Shown one piece after another: positions 26,460 through 35,149 of a DNA stretch of 64,000 nt (positions within the stretch are counted from its first letter, which is position 1; the number at the start of each line of letters is the position of its first letter). A program made the position numbers and the translations under genes. The stretch spans positions 25,663-89,662 of the forward strand of contig JAHHGZ010000038.1 in NCBI GenBank assembly GCA_019359595.1, read 5' to 3'. The DNA is from Cyanomargarita calcarea GSE-NOS-MK-12-04C (GTDB lineage: Bacteria > Cyanobacteriota > Cyanobacteriia > Cyanobacteriales > Nostocaceae). The notes beneath the pieces were generated by a model. The model was not told where the DNA came from. It searched no databases and saw only the letters and a program-made list of their open reading frames with translations.

Positions 26460-27554
26460 ATGCAATTAAAGTCACCAAGAAATAAAGCCTCACTCTATCG
26501 GTTTGGTTGCGTGCTGGCTAGCAGGAGTAGTTTTGCTGCACTCATCATCGCCTTAGCAGCATCAAGCGCTGCGGCTCAAATTACAATTCAGAGTACTGGT
26601 CAATTATCAGGTACTATTCAGCTGCCGAGTTTTAACCCCAATTACAACAACCGTATTACTCGTGTCGATACTGACAAGAATGGAACTTACTACCGTTCTG
26701 GAGTACCTGTGTATAGCTCTAATTATGTAAAATTAAAAACAAATACTGATGGCCGTCTGAATTACTACGTCGATTTTAAAGGTATTCCGGTCGTATCATT
26801 TGATGGTAGCCTCACCTCACCAGCGCTATCAAGTGGTGAATTACAACCTTATAACTATCAAGGAAAATTGCCAGGAACTAAATTTCAAGCTGTAGTTCAA
26901 GATGAATTTGGACTAAAAAAAGCACTTTACACAGGCATTGTCACCGATCCAAAAACAGGACAGCAATATCAAGGTACCTTTCAACTGGATGGACAAGGTC
27001 CGCGATATAGCGATCGCAATGGCGGAAAAAGTCCCACAGTTTTTGATTTCAAGTCCGATTTGCCAGGGAAACCAACGGTCACATCCATGAAGATCGCTAA
27101 CAGTCCCCTGGTACGATTAACCATTAAAGCAATAAATGCAGTTCCGATCAATCCGACTGCTGGTGGTGGTACACCCGCACCAGCACCCGTACCCGCACCA
27201 GCACCCGTACCCGCACCCCCACCCGCACCTTCACCCGCACCAGTCACAGATGGTGCGACTCCTACACCTGTATCAATAGCAGATGGTGCTACACCCGCAG
27301 CAGTAGTTGATAATGGTAGTGTGATCGCCCAAAACGCACCGTTCGTATTCTCATCTGACTCTAATTCAGCATCACCTGACTCTAGCTCGAATATGGAGTT
27401 TAGTAGTGGTCAAACCTTGGCAACTAGTATAAATACAGTAGATCCTTCAACCTTATCGCGTGCTGGTTGCTCATTCGACAATTCTGTCAACTGTCGTTCC
27501 ATCAATCAATCTAAACGCCCTGTTGGTCCCCGCAGTCGAGTGCTGCTGCGTTAA
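26460..27554 (+). CDS. secreted proline-rich protein, unknown function
   Basis: A 364-residue exported protein. The N-terminus has a twin-charged start and a hydrophobic core ending in SSAAAQ, a likely signal peptidase site near residue 41. Residues to about 225 form a compact domain (DKNGTYYRSGVPVYSS, FQAVVQDEFGLKKALYTGIV). Then comes a Pro-Ala-Pro repeat linker (PAPAPVPAPAPVP) and an Asp/Ser-rich tail with two late cysteines (AGCSFDNSVNCRS). AAGGGAG 9 bases upstream supports the ATG at 26460. I do not recognise the family. Confidence 0.75.
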   Translation: MQLKSPRNKASLYRFGCVLASRSSFAALIIALAASSAAAQITIQSTGQLSGTIQLPSFNPNYNNRITRVDTDKNGTYYRSGVPVYSSNYVKLKTNTDGRLNYYVDFKGIPVVSFDGSLTSPALSSGELQPYNYQGKLPGTKFQAVVQDEFGLKKALYTGIVTDPKTGQQYQGTFQLDGQGPRYSDRNGGKSPTVFDFKSDLPGKPTVTSMKIANSPLVRLTIKAINAVPINPTAGGGTPAPAPVPAPAPVPAPPPAPSPAPVTDGATPTPVSIADGATPAAVVDNGSVIAQNAPFVFSSDSNSASPDSSSNMEFSSGQTLATSINTVDPSTLSRAGCSFDNSVNCRSINQSKRPVGPRSRVLLR

Positions 27555-27932
27555 TTATTACGGCAACGGTCTTCAAAGAGGATGTAACGGATGATTGGTC
27601 GGTAAAACGATAATTATTCCTTACATACTTTGCACCTCTAAAAGAGAATGTCAAAATCATCACTGCTATTACCCAGGTAAATCGGGGCTTGTTGAGAATG
27701 GTGCAAGATATCCGTAACATCCGTTTTTCATCGGTTGCCGAGAACTGGCATATTTCCGGAATACAAACAAATGTTGATGAAATTAATATGATAATTGTAT
27801 AAGCAACAACAATAAGTTAAATGATTGTTAATCCTTTCTTTATAAAGTCCATCCTGACGATGTTCTGAGTATAGTTTTAGAATCAATACAGGAAATTCAG
27901 AATCACTTAAACGTCTTCTCTTGGAAGCAGCT
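27555..27932. other. gene-free region
   Basis: About 380 bp with no convincing ORF; two minus-strand frames here lack ribosome binding sites and family features, and one runs into the gene on the right. No clear terminator or repeat was seen. Confidence 0.5.
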
Positions 27933-28583
27933 ATGAAAGCGGAACTGATTGAATCAATAGCCAGAGTTGTGCATGTCTTACAAATTAATATCCGTTGGAT
28001 GACTTGGAATCTGTTCCTAGCTTTTATACCTTTGTTGCTGAGTATCTGGTTGTTTCGCACCAGAAAAGCAAGTTCTTGGGTATGGTGGCTGGGATTCCTG
28101 GTTTTCTATGCTTTCTTGCCGAATGCGCCTTATGTGTTGACTGATGTGATTCATTTGATCAACGATATTCGCATGATTCAATCGATATGGATGATTACCC
28201 TGGTACTCATCCCCGTCTATCTGATAGTAATTCTGTCTGCGTTTGAAGCATATGTTTTGTCGTTAATTAATTTTGGTCATTATTTTCACCGCATTGGTAA
28301 AAGCAAATGGATTTTACCGGTTGAGTTGATTACCCATGCTCTAAATGCTGTAGGTATTTATTTAGGGAGATTTTTACGGTTTAACAGTTGGGATTTTGTA
28401 ACTCAACCCGATAGCTTGCTGACCAGCATAGACGATGTATTTGCTAAAAAACCGCTGCTAATTATCACCCTTACGTTCATAGTACTTACAGTGTTGTACT
28501 GGGTAATGAAGCAAGTAAGTTTGGCTTTTGTCAGGCGATCGCACAAGCAATCAGGTGTAAAAAATATCAAAGCTGAAGGATGA
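27933..28583 (+). CDS. DUF1361 membrane protein
   Basis: A 216-residue integral membrane protein with about six hydrophobic segments. The family hallmarks LPNAPYVLTDVIHL and YLGRFLRFNSWDFV are present, the latter followed by the conserved acidic loop. Function unknown. I chose the ATG at 27933; a TTG four codons earlier is possible. Stands alone between two intergenic regions. Confidence 0.85.
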   Translation: MKAELIESIARVVHVLQINIRWMTWNLFLAFIPLLLSIWLFRTRKASSWVWWLGFLVFYAFLPNAPYVLTDVIHLINDIRMIQSIWMITLVLIPVYLIVILSAFEAYVLSLINFGHYFHRIGKSKWILPVELITHALNAVGIYLGRFLRFNSWDFVTQPDSLLTSIDDVFAKKPLLIITLTFIVLTVLYWVMKQVSLAFVRRSHKQSGVKNIKAEG

Positions 28584-28755
28584 TCTTTCATACTTATTTC
28601 AAATATTGCCTGTCGAAAGAAAGATGAAACTTATTCTCCCATGACCTGAAATAAGTCCATATCAAATGCCATTTGGGAAAACTTCCCACCTAAAAAGCAG
28701 AAATGTCAGCAAGCCGCTTTGATATATCCACTTATGTTCATTGGAGGCATATTAC

Positions 28756-29907
28756 ATGACATTAATTTCTAGAGAGGAAATAAAAACACTACTAGAACAG
28801 CCAAAAACAAATTGTGTCTCAATTTATATGCCAACGCACCCAGTAGGGGCAGAAGTACGTCAAGACCCAATTCGCTTTAAAAATTTAATTAAAGAAGCTG
28901 AATCTCGCTTAATTGATGCGGGTGTTGAGCAAAATGAAGCGATGGAATTACTGCAAAAAGCCCAGAAATTAGACAATCCCAATTTCTGGGAAGAAATGGG
29001 ACAAGGGCTAGCAATTTTTCTCTCTAAAGATATTTTTCGCTATTATCCCTTACCGCTAGATTTTCAAGAGTTGGTGGTAGTTACAGACCGCTTCCACGTT
29101 AAGCCGTTACTACAGCTTTTAAATGGTGATGGGCGTTTTTACTTGCTGACTTTGAGCCAAAAGGATGTTAAGTTCTTTGAGGGAACACGCTACAGCATCA
29201 ATAAAGTAGAATTGCAAAATCTGCCTCAAAGTTTGGATGAGGCCCTCCAATACGACGAAACTGCCTCTGAAGGTCAGTTCCGGAGCGCGACATCAAACAA
29301 TTCCCAACCTGGTCAGTTTCACGGGCAGGGAAGTACTGAAAGAGACAATCGTCAGGAAAATATACTGCAATTCTTTCACATAATTAATGCGACATTGCAT
29401 GAGAAATTGCGAGAAGAAAAAGTACCTTTGGTATTAGCTGGGGTTGACTATCTCTTACCGCTATATCGAGAGGCAAATACTTACCAGCATTTAATGGAAG
29501 AAGGAATTGCAGGTAATCAAAAAATCGATAGTCCCCAAGAGTTGCACGACCAAGCTTGGCAAATTGTGGAGCCTTATTTTCAGAAGTCTCAAGAAGAAGT
29601 TTTGCAGCGATATCATGAATTATTTGGGGCTAATACTGGCAAAGCTTCCAACAAACTTAAAGAAATCATCCCAGCCGCTTATTATCAACGAGTGGATTCA
29701 TTGCTGGTTGGAGTTGGTACCCAGCAATGGGGTTTATTTGACCCAAGTTCAGAAACGATTTATTTGCATGAGGAAGAAGAAACCGGCGATGAAGATTTGT
29801 TAGATTTCGTTGCGGCTCATACTTTGTTAAATGGTGGTACGGTTTACGCTGTTGCACCAGAAGAAATTCCGTATAGCACACCTGTTGCCGCAATTTTCCG
29901 ATATTAA
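28756..29907 (+). CDS. baeRF-type release-factor-like protein
   Basis: A 383-residue protein resembling the bacterial members of the archaeo-eukaryotic release factor 1 superfamily (baeRF), predicted from comparative genomics to act on ribosomes or in stress. The N-terminal part (CVSIYMPTH, RFKNLIKEAESRL) and the C-terminal eL30-like segment (VDSLLVGVGTQQWGLFDP, LLDFVAAHTLLNGGTVYAV, VAAIFRY) fit that group. GGAGG 8 bases upstream fixes the start at 28756. A 12-bp perfect stem follows the stop. Confidence 0.78.
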   Translation: MTLISREEIKTLLEQPKTNCVSIYMPTHPVGAEVRQDPIRFKNLIKEAESRLIDAGVEQNEAMELLQKAQKLDNPNFWEEMGQGLAIFLSKDIFRYYPLPLDFQELVVVTDRFHVKPLLQLLNGDGRFYLLTLSQKDVKFFEGTRYSINKVELQNLPQSLDEALQYDETASEGQFRSATSNNSQPGQFHGQGSTERDNRQENILQFFHIINATLHEKLREEKVPLVLAGVDYLLPLYREANTYQHLMEEGIAGNQKIDSPQELHDQAWQIVEPYFQKSQEEVLQRYHELFGANTGKASNKLKEIIPAAYYQRVDSLLVGVGTQQWGLFDPSSETIYLHEEEETGDEDLLDFVAAHTLLNGGTVYAVAPEEIPYSTPVAAIFRY

Positions 29908-29913
29908 GTATAC

Positions 29914-29952
29914 TGGTGTTGTATAAATTTTAGCAGGCTATATACAACACCA
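29914..29952 (+). terminator. hairpin after baeRF gene
   Basis: TGGTGTTGTATA pairs perfectly with TATACAACACCA around a 15-base loop, 7 bp after the stop codon. No T-run follows directly, so it may be an RNA-stabilising 3' end and not an intrinsic terminator. Confidence 0.5.
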
Positions 29953-30118
29953 CTTGTTAAAAGTTAAAAGAGAATCCCCATAAATAAATGTAGGGGATTT
30001 AAAAAGGACGCCTTGTTTCTAGCACTACGTGTCTAGAAACAAATCTTTATTTTCTTTTCCATGAATATTTTATTACTCTTTCTTTTGCCTTGTTCGGTGA
30101 AAAATATTCATCCGATTA

Positions 30119-32431
30119 TTAGATTTGCCGACGTGCTGCTTCTAAAATGATGCGTTTTTCCGCACGAGCGATCGCCTGATATGTCCTCGATACTGCTTCC
30201 GGTTCTACGGAGATAGAAGTGATACCCCAGCGGATTAAGTTTTCTATAATTTCTGGATATATTGCTGGTGCCTGACCGCAGATAGAGCAAGGAATCCCCG
30301 CATTATTTGCCATTTGGATCAGTTGGGAAATTGCGCCCATTACTGCTGGATGACGTTCGTCAAATGTTCTTGCTAGATGTCCTTGGTCTCGATCTATTCC
30401 TAAGATTAATTGCGTCAGGTCATTTGTACCAATAGAAATTCCTTGTACCCCGGCTTTCACGTATTCTGCTAGCAAAAATAATACACTTGGCACTTCCGCC
30501 ATAATCCATAGTTGAAATTGCCGTATTTGAGTTAATCCAGCTTCTTCAACCTTACGACGGCAAAAGGAAAATTCTTCTACAGTGCGAACGAAAGGCAATA
30601 TGAGGTGGATATCTCTGTAATTAGCTTGCTGGACAGCTTTGAGCGCGGCGAGTTCTAACTCAAAAACTGCCGGATTCGCCAAGTAGCTAAAGGTACCGCG
30701 TTCTCCGAGCATCGACTGTGATGAAGATGGTACATTTTGACCCACAGAGGGCAATTCATGCGATCGCCAATCCAAAGAGCGATAAAAAACTGGTCTGGGT
30801 GCAAAGGCTCGGGCAAACAGCATAATTTGCTCAGTCCAGCGCTCTAGCAGTTGTGGATAACGTCCGTCTGCCAGCCATGCATTTGGATGTTGCCCCTCTA
30901 GTATAGATAGCCCCATGAGTTCAGAGCGCAATAATCCTATCCCATCTACAGGTAAAGACAGCACACGCTCAATCATACTGGGCTGACTCAAATTCACCAT
31001 TAATTGAGTAGCAATCGTAGGCAAATCGGGCATAGGATGGGGGAAAGACAAGGGGGACAAGGAATGTTCCTCCTCTTTTTTGTCTTTCAAGTAGCGGATA
31101 TTGAGACGATGAATTTCGCCCTTGTCACCATCAACGAGCAGCTGTTCGCCTGTTTGAATTAGAACTGTAGCATCTTGGGTGCTGACAACTGCGGGGATGC
31201 CCAATTCTCTGGCAAAAATCGCCGCATGGCTGGTTAACCCTCCATATTCGGTGATAATGCCGCCTACTTGTTGGAGTATTGGCAACCAATCAGGGGCGAT
31301 CGCTGATGCGACTAAAATCACTCCTTTGGGCAGTTGTTCTGGTTTTTGTTGTGAATTAACAATTACATGAGCGCTAGCCTTTATAGTTCCGCCTGCTGCT
31401 CCTATTCCTTTGAGGAAGTGGGAGTCAGGAATTACAGATTCGGTCATGCTAACTTGCGTCAGGTAGAGCTTCGGGTTTGGGGTTTGTTCAGTTATGGTCC
31501 ACTTGAGAGTAAAACTTTTACCCAACTCAGGTGCGAGTTGATTCGCTAGTTGAATTATTTGTTGTAGGTATTCTTCTTGTAAAGCATACTGTTGTTGTTG
31601 CGGTTCCTTCAATAGGTAGGCAACTAGACAATTATCTTCCAGTGCAATTACTGTAGATGGCTCTTGTTGTGAAGATTCTGCCTCTATATCCAAACAATAA
31701 GCGAGCATTTTATTACCTAGTTGTCGCTCTAGTACAGCACCTGTTTCTCGGTGAATGTAGTAGACATCTGGCAATACTTCACCCAAGGTTAGCGCCATTC
31801 CCAATCCCCAAGTCGCTTGAATTTCCCAGCCCGAATTAGCAGTAAATATACCACTAGCTCGCGCATTGTAAACGGGTTGTACTAAAACAGCTAAATTAAT
31901 TTGTTGCAAGTCAATTCCTGCACGCTGCCAGTATAGTAAACTTCTGGCACGAAACATTTGGCTCCAAGTCCGCTTTAATGTTTGGGCTACTGCTTCGGGC
32001 TGGCAGCAACAAAAGAAAGACTCCAGCAACCCAGATGGATTTTCAAACTCTTGCATAGCACTTGGCAGCACAAAAGTTGGTCGAAAAATCAGACACCCAG
32101 TTTGCCATTCTCTAGCCGAGGAGAGAATAGTATTTACCCACTGTGATGGCACATTGGCAGTAATAATTTCCTGACGCAAGCGACTGGCTACCTGCTGTAG
32201 TTGACGCCAATTTGCAACATCCAGATACAACGAAGAATGAGGTAAATCAGCAACTAATGCCTCAGAACTGTTGAGAGTCTCGAGAAAATATTGCAAAATT
32301 TCTGTCGAAATTACAAAACCAGGCACCACCGGGTAGCCTAGCTGCATGATTCTGCTCAAGGAAAGGGCTTTATCACCCACTTTTGCCCGGTCTTGCTGTT
32401 GAATTTGGTTAAGCCAGTAGAGTTTATCCAC
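30119..32431 (-). CDS. PEP synthase-like phosphotransferase
   Basis: A 770-residue protein of the PEP-utilising family. It has an N-terminal nucleotide-binding domain (KVGDKALSLSRIMQLGYPVVPGF), a central swivelling domain with the phosphohistidine motif GGLTSHAAIFARELGIPAVV, and a C-terminal PEP/pyruvate barrel (GLLRSELMGL, GISIGTNDLTQLILGIDRD, CSICGQAPA). Phosphoenolpyruvate synthase makes PEP from pyruvate and ATP. The ATP-grasp part is shorter and more diverged than in canonical PpsA, so the substrate is uncertain. A His/Pro-rich linker after the swivelling domain is encoded by a purine-repeat insertion near 31035-31070. Confidence 0.85.
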   Translation of the reverse strand: MDKLYWLNQIQQQDRAKVGDKALSLSRIMQLGYPVVPGFVISTEILQYFLETLNSSEALVADLPHSSLYLDVANWRQLQQVASRLRQEIITANVPSQWVNTILSSAREWQTGCLIFRPTFVLPSAMQEFENPSGLLESFFCCCQPEAVAQTLKRTWSQMFRARSLLYWQRAGIDLQQINLAVLVQPVYNARASGIFTANSGWEIQATWGLGMALTLGEVLPDVYYIHRETGAVLERQLGNKMLAYCLDIEAESSQQEPSTVIALEDNCLVAYLLKEPQQQQYALQEEYLQQIIQLANQLAPELGKSFTLKWTITEQTPNPKLYLTQVSMTESVIPDSHFLKGIGAAGGTIKASAHVIVNSQQKPEQLPKGVILVASAIAPDWLPILQQVGGIITEYGGLTSHAAIFARELGIPAVVSTQDATVLIQTGEQLLVDGDKGEIHRLNIRYLKDKKEEEHSLSPLSFPHPMPDLPTIATQLMVNLSQPSMIERVLSLPVDGIGLLRSELMGLSILEGQHPNAWLADGRYPQLLERWTEQIMLFARAFAPRPVFYRSLDWRSHELPSVGQNVPSSSQSMLGERGTFSYLANPAVFELELAALKAVQQANYRDIHLILPFVRTVEEFSFCRRKVEEAGLTQIRQFQLWIMAEVPSVLFLLAEYVKAGVQGISIGTNDLTQLILGIDRDQGHLARTFDERHPAVMGAISQLIQMANNAGIPCSICGQAPAIYPEIIENLIRWGITSISVEPEAVSRTYQAIARAEKRIILEAARRQI

Positions 32432-32645
32432 TCAATTAGTCAATGGTCGGTGGTCATTTATCTTCATAAGGCAGCATTTTAAGACTACCTGTGCTTATAA
32501 AGAGTGAAATTTCGCGTTGTTCCTCGTCAATTTTGCTTAACTCTTCCTTAATTGGGCTAATTATTTTTTGAAAATTGCACATGGCGGTATCTTATCAATT
32601 AATGCAGGATTTAGAATTAGTTATCACTGATTTAAGACGCGAGCA

Positions 32646-33104
32646 TTGCCAAATACTTTTCACCTATCCCCTAATGATTGGTCTAACCTCACCTTCAGAC
32701 TATGCCTTGCTTTGCTGATTGGAGGAATTATCGGCCTAGACCGCCAACTGAGGCACAAGCCAGCTGGTTTAAGAACTCATATGCTAGTGAGTTTCAGTTC
32801 CGCTTTGTTTACTCTTATTCCTTTACAAGCAGCCGCAGTCAACTCAAGTTCCGATGCTCTGTCACGGGTAATTCAAGGTATCACAGCAGGTGTAAGCTTT
32901 CTCGGTGCTGGAGAGATTTTACGCGAATCTGCTCAAGCACCGCAACGACCTGAGGTTCGCGGACTAACTTCCGCAGCGGCTATTTGGGTTTCCGCAGCTT
33001 TAGGAATTACTGCTGGATGTGGTTTGTGGCAGTTAGGATTAATTGCTGCTGGATTGTGTTTTTTGGTTTTGAGAGTTTTGAAAAGATTTGAACACCGCAA
33101 TTAG
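32646..33104 (+). CDS. MgtC/SapB family membrane protein
   Basis: A 152-residue membrane protein with four hydrophobic segments and the MgtC signature (LALLIGGIIGLDRQLRHKPAGLRTHMLVS, SRVIQGITAGVSFLGAGEILR). MgtC proteins affect magnesium homeostasis and membrane ATPases, often by regulation and not transport. The start is TTG at 32646; no ATG in frame precedes the first membrane helix. It lacks the C-terminal ACT-like domain of longer homologues. Divergent from the PEP synthase-like gene. Confidence 0.85.
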   Translation: MPNTFHLSPNDWSNLTFRLCLALLIGGIIGLDRQLRHKPAGLRTHMLVSFSSALFTLIPLQAAAVNSSSDALSRVIQGITAGVSFLGAGEILRESAQAPQRPEVRGLTSAAAIWVSAALGITAGCGLWQLGLIAAGLCFLVLRVLKRFEHRN

Positions 33105-33136
33105 GAGTTAGGAGTAAACAACTAACAACCAACTAA

Positions 33137-33550
33137 TTAATTAAATAACGCGATCGCCTGGGAAAAAACTTCTTCTTCTACCCTTGTTTGCAGAATTGAT
33201 TTGACTAATTGAACAAACTCGCAATCAAGTTGATTATCCTGTTCAATTGTCTTACTTGCTGCATAGAAACTAACATCATTAACCTGAAGCTCATTCGTAT
33301 TACCTGTTTGGATTATTGGTGTTCTCCTGTCCCAAGAAAGGGATTTGCTGCGTAAGGTAAATTGAAACCAGATTAATTCATTATCTTGAAATTCAAAAAA
33401 AATATCAAAATAAGGCTCCTCTCCTTGAAACCAAATTCTAGTTACACCTTGTTTGTGACCTTGTTTGAGTAGCTTTTGTTCAATTGGTCGCAATGATGCA
33501 CCGAGGGTGGCAATCTCGTTTTTGTCTAGCACGTCATTATTTTTTGACAT
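33137..33550 (-). CDS. hypothetical protein
   Basis: A 137-residue soluble acidic protein that I do not recognise. It is a compact alpha-beta sequence with aromatic-rich strands (GVTRIWFQGEEPYFDIFFEFQDNELIWFQFTLRSKSL) and a helical C-terminus. No signal peptide, membrane segment or catalytic motif is visible. It stands convergent with the MgtC-like gene, separated by 32 bp of heptamer-type repeat. Codon use resembles its neighbours, so it is probably a real gene. Confidence 0.6.
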   Translation of the reverse strand: MSKNNDVLDKNEIATLGASLRPIEQKLLKQGHKQGVTRIWFQGEEPYFDIFFEFQDNELIWFQFTLRSKSLSWDRRTPIIQTGNTNELQVNDVSFYAASKTIEQDNQLDCEFVQLVKSILQTRVEEEVFSQAIALFN

Positions 33551-33819
33551 ATTTTAATTTTTTGTAAAACAAATTATTTACAACTTCCTCTAAACAATAC
33601 TGAATTCTGGAATATTTAATTGTTTTTATTCCCGAAGTAAATGCAATTGGAAATCTAACTAATATAAATATCACTCTGAACAAAAATCCGGCAAAATTCA
33701 ATGCTTATAATATCTAATTTCTTGAAACAATGTTTATTTGATGATTTATCCTTAATTATTTTTACTCTCCTAATCGCATTGCTCCGAACTCCTAAGCAAT
33801 AACCACTAACCGCTAACTC

Positions 33820-34944
33820 CTAACTCTCAACTAATATTTCTCCAGCATTCACAGAAAGAATTTGAGAAGAATTTAACCATTGAGAGTCAAAAGAACCCAG
33901 GTGAGTAGTAGTAATTAAGGTTTGAAAGCGGTCTTGAATGGCTTCAAGCAACTGATTTTGACGAGACGGATCTAATTCCGCCAAGACATCATCAAGCAGT
34001 AGCAACGGTGGTTCCCCAACAACCTCTTCAATTAGTTGCAATTCTGCTAGTTTCAATGCTAATACCAACGTCCGTTGCTGACCCTGAGAGCCATATTGAC
34101 GAGCGGGTGTCCAGTCAATTGTTAATTCTACTTCGTCACGATGAGGACCGACAAGGGTAGTACCTTGACGCAACTCAGCGACGGTTCGCATTTGAATCTT
34201 TTCCAAAAAAGCTTGCTGTACTTGTTCTGGATTGTTATCTTCCATTATCACATTAGGCGCGTACTTGATGAATAATTCTTCAGTACTTCCACTGATGTTA
34301 CTATGCCAATTAGTCGCGATGGGAGCTAGTCTTTGAATTGCGCGATCGCGTCTTCTAATTACTCTAGTGCCCGTGGTTGCTAATTGCGCGTCCCACACTG
34401 CGAGTTCTGATTGTAGAGACTTGTCATGCCCAGTCTCTACATTTTGTTTCAAAAAAGCATTCCGTTGACGCAGTACCTGATTATACTGCTGTAAAATATG
34501 GGCGTATACGGGTTCAAGTTGGACTAAGAGCGTATCTAACCAGTTGCGGCGAATTTCTGGACTACCGCGCACCAAGTCCAAATCTAAGCTAGAAAACTGT
34601 ACGGCATTGAGGACGCCCAAAAAGTCCATTTGACGCCGCAGGTTCTCGCTATTTAACGCCACAGTGCGGCGACCGTTACGGCGTAGATTTAAGGTCAAGT
34701 CGCTAATGCCATTTTGTCGGTGGAGGGTAGCGTTAATTTGAGAAAAAGCTTCCCCATCCTTAATTAAATCGCGATCGCGAAAAGTCCGATGCGATCGCAA
34801 TGTTGCCAACAATTCCACTGCCTCCAATAAATTAGACTTTCCTTGAGCATTATTACCCAGCAAAATCGTTTTGGGAGCAGTAAAGTTAACTAGAATTTCT
34901 TTGTAATTGCGAAATTGTCGGAGTTGGAGAGTTTTGAGGAACAT
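33820..34944 (-). CDS. recF: DNA replication and repair protein RecF
   Basis: SMC-like ATPase that loads RecA at single-strand gaps with RecO and RecR. The 374-residue protein has Walker A (GNNAQGKSNLLEAV, about 31-44), the ABC-type signature in GSQGQQRTLVLALKLAE and Walker B (LLLLDDVLAELD). It is not linked to dnaN or gyrB here, which is usual in cyanobacteria. Confidence 0.96.
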   Translation of the reverse strand: MFLKTLQLRQFRNYKEILVNFTAPKTILLGNNAQGKSNLLEAVELLATLRSHRTFRDRDLIKDGEAFSQINATLHRQNGISDLTLNLRRNGRRTVALNSENLRRQMDFLGVLNAVQFSSLDLDLVRGSPEIRRNWLDTLLVQLEPVYAHILQQYNQVLRQRNAFLKQNVETGHDKSLQSELAVWDAQLATTGTRVIRRRDRAIQRLAPIATNWHSNISGSTEELFIKYAPNVIMEDNNPEQVQQAFLEKIQMRTVAELRQGTTLVGPHRDEVELTIDWTPARQYGSQGQQRTLVLALKLAELQLIEEVVGEPPLLLLDDVLAELDPSRQNQLLEAIQDRFQTLITTTHLGSFDSQWLNSSQILSVNAGEILVES

Positions 34945-35093
34945 AAAAAGTTAGGAGTTAGTTGTTAGTTGTTATTTGTTAGTGGTTTGGAGTTTGGAAT
35001 TATAACTAGTGTTCCACCACATTAAATTCGAGGGGCTTATCTTTCCCCATCAGAATTAATGAGACAGACCACTAGTAAGGACTTAAATTCAAT

Positions 35094-35142
35094 CCATAAC
35101 TCCTAACTCCTAACTCCTAACTCCGCTCCTCCTAACTCCTAA
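35094..35142. repeat. TAACTCC array between ATPase gene and recF
   Basis: Several tandem TAACTCC units interrupted by GCTCC; it lies just downstream of the P-type ATPase stop codon. A shorter TTAGTTG array lies at 34947-34985 beside recF. Confidence 0.85.
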
Positions 35143-35149
35143 CTTTTTC

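Noticed and set aside
27511..28060. Two minus-strand ORFs between the proline-rich and DUF1361 genes
   Set aside because: They overlap real genes antisense, have no start signals and look like shadows.
32454..32582. 42-residue minus-strand ORF (MCNFQKIISPIKEELSKIDE...) upstream of the MgtC-like gene
   Set aside because: It has a coding-like helical composition but no ribosome binding site or recognisable homology; too short to support.
32581..32718. 45-residue plus-strand ORF starting MAVSYQLMQDLELV, overlapping the MgtC-like start
   Set aside because: It runs in another frame into the MgtC gene and would overlap it; more likely the leader region.
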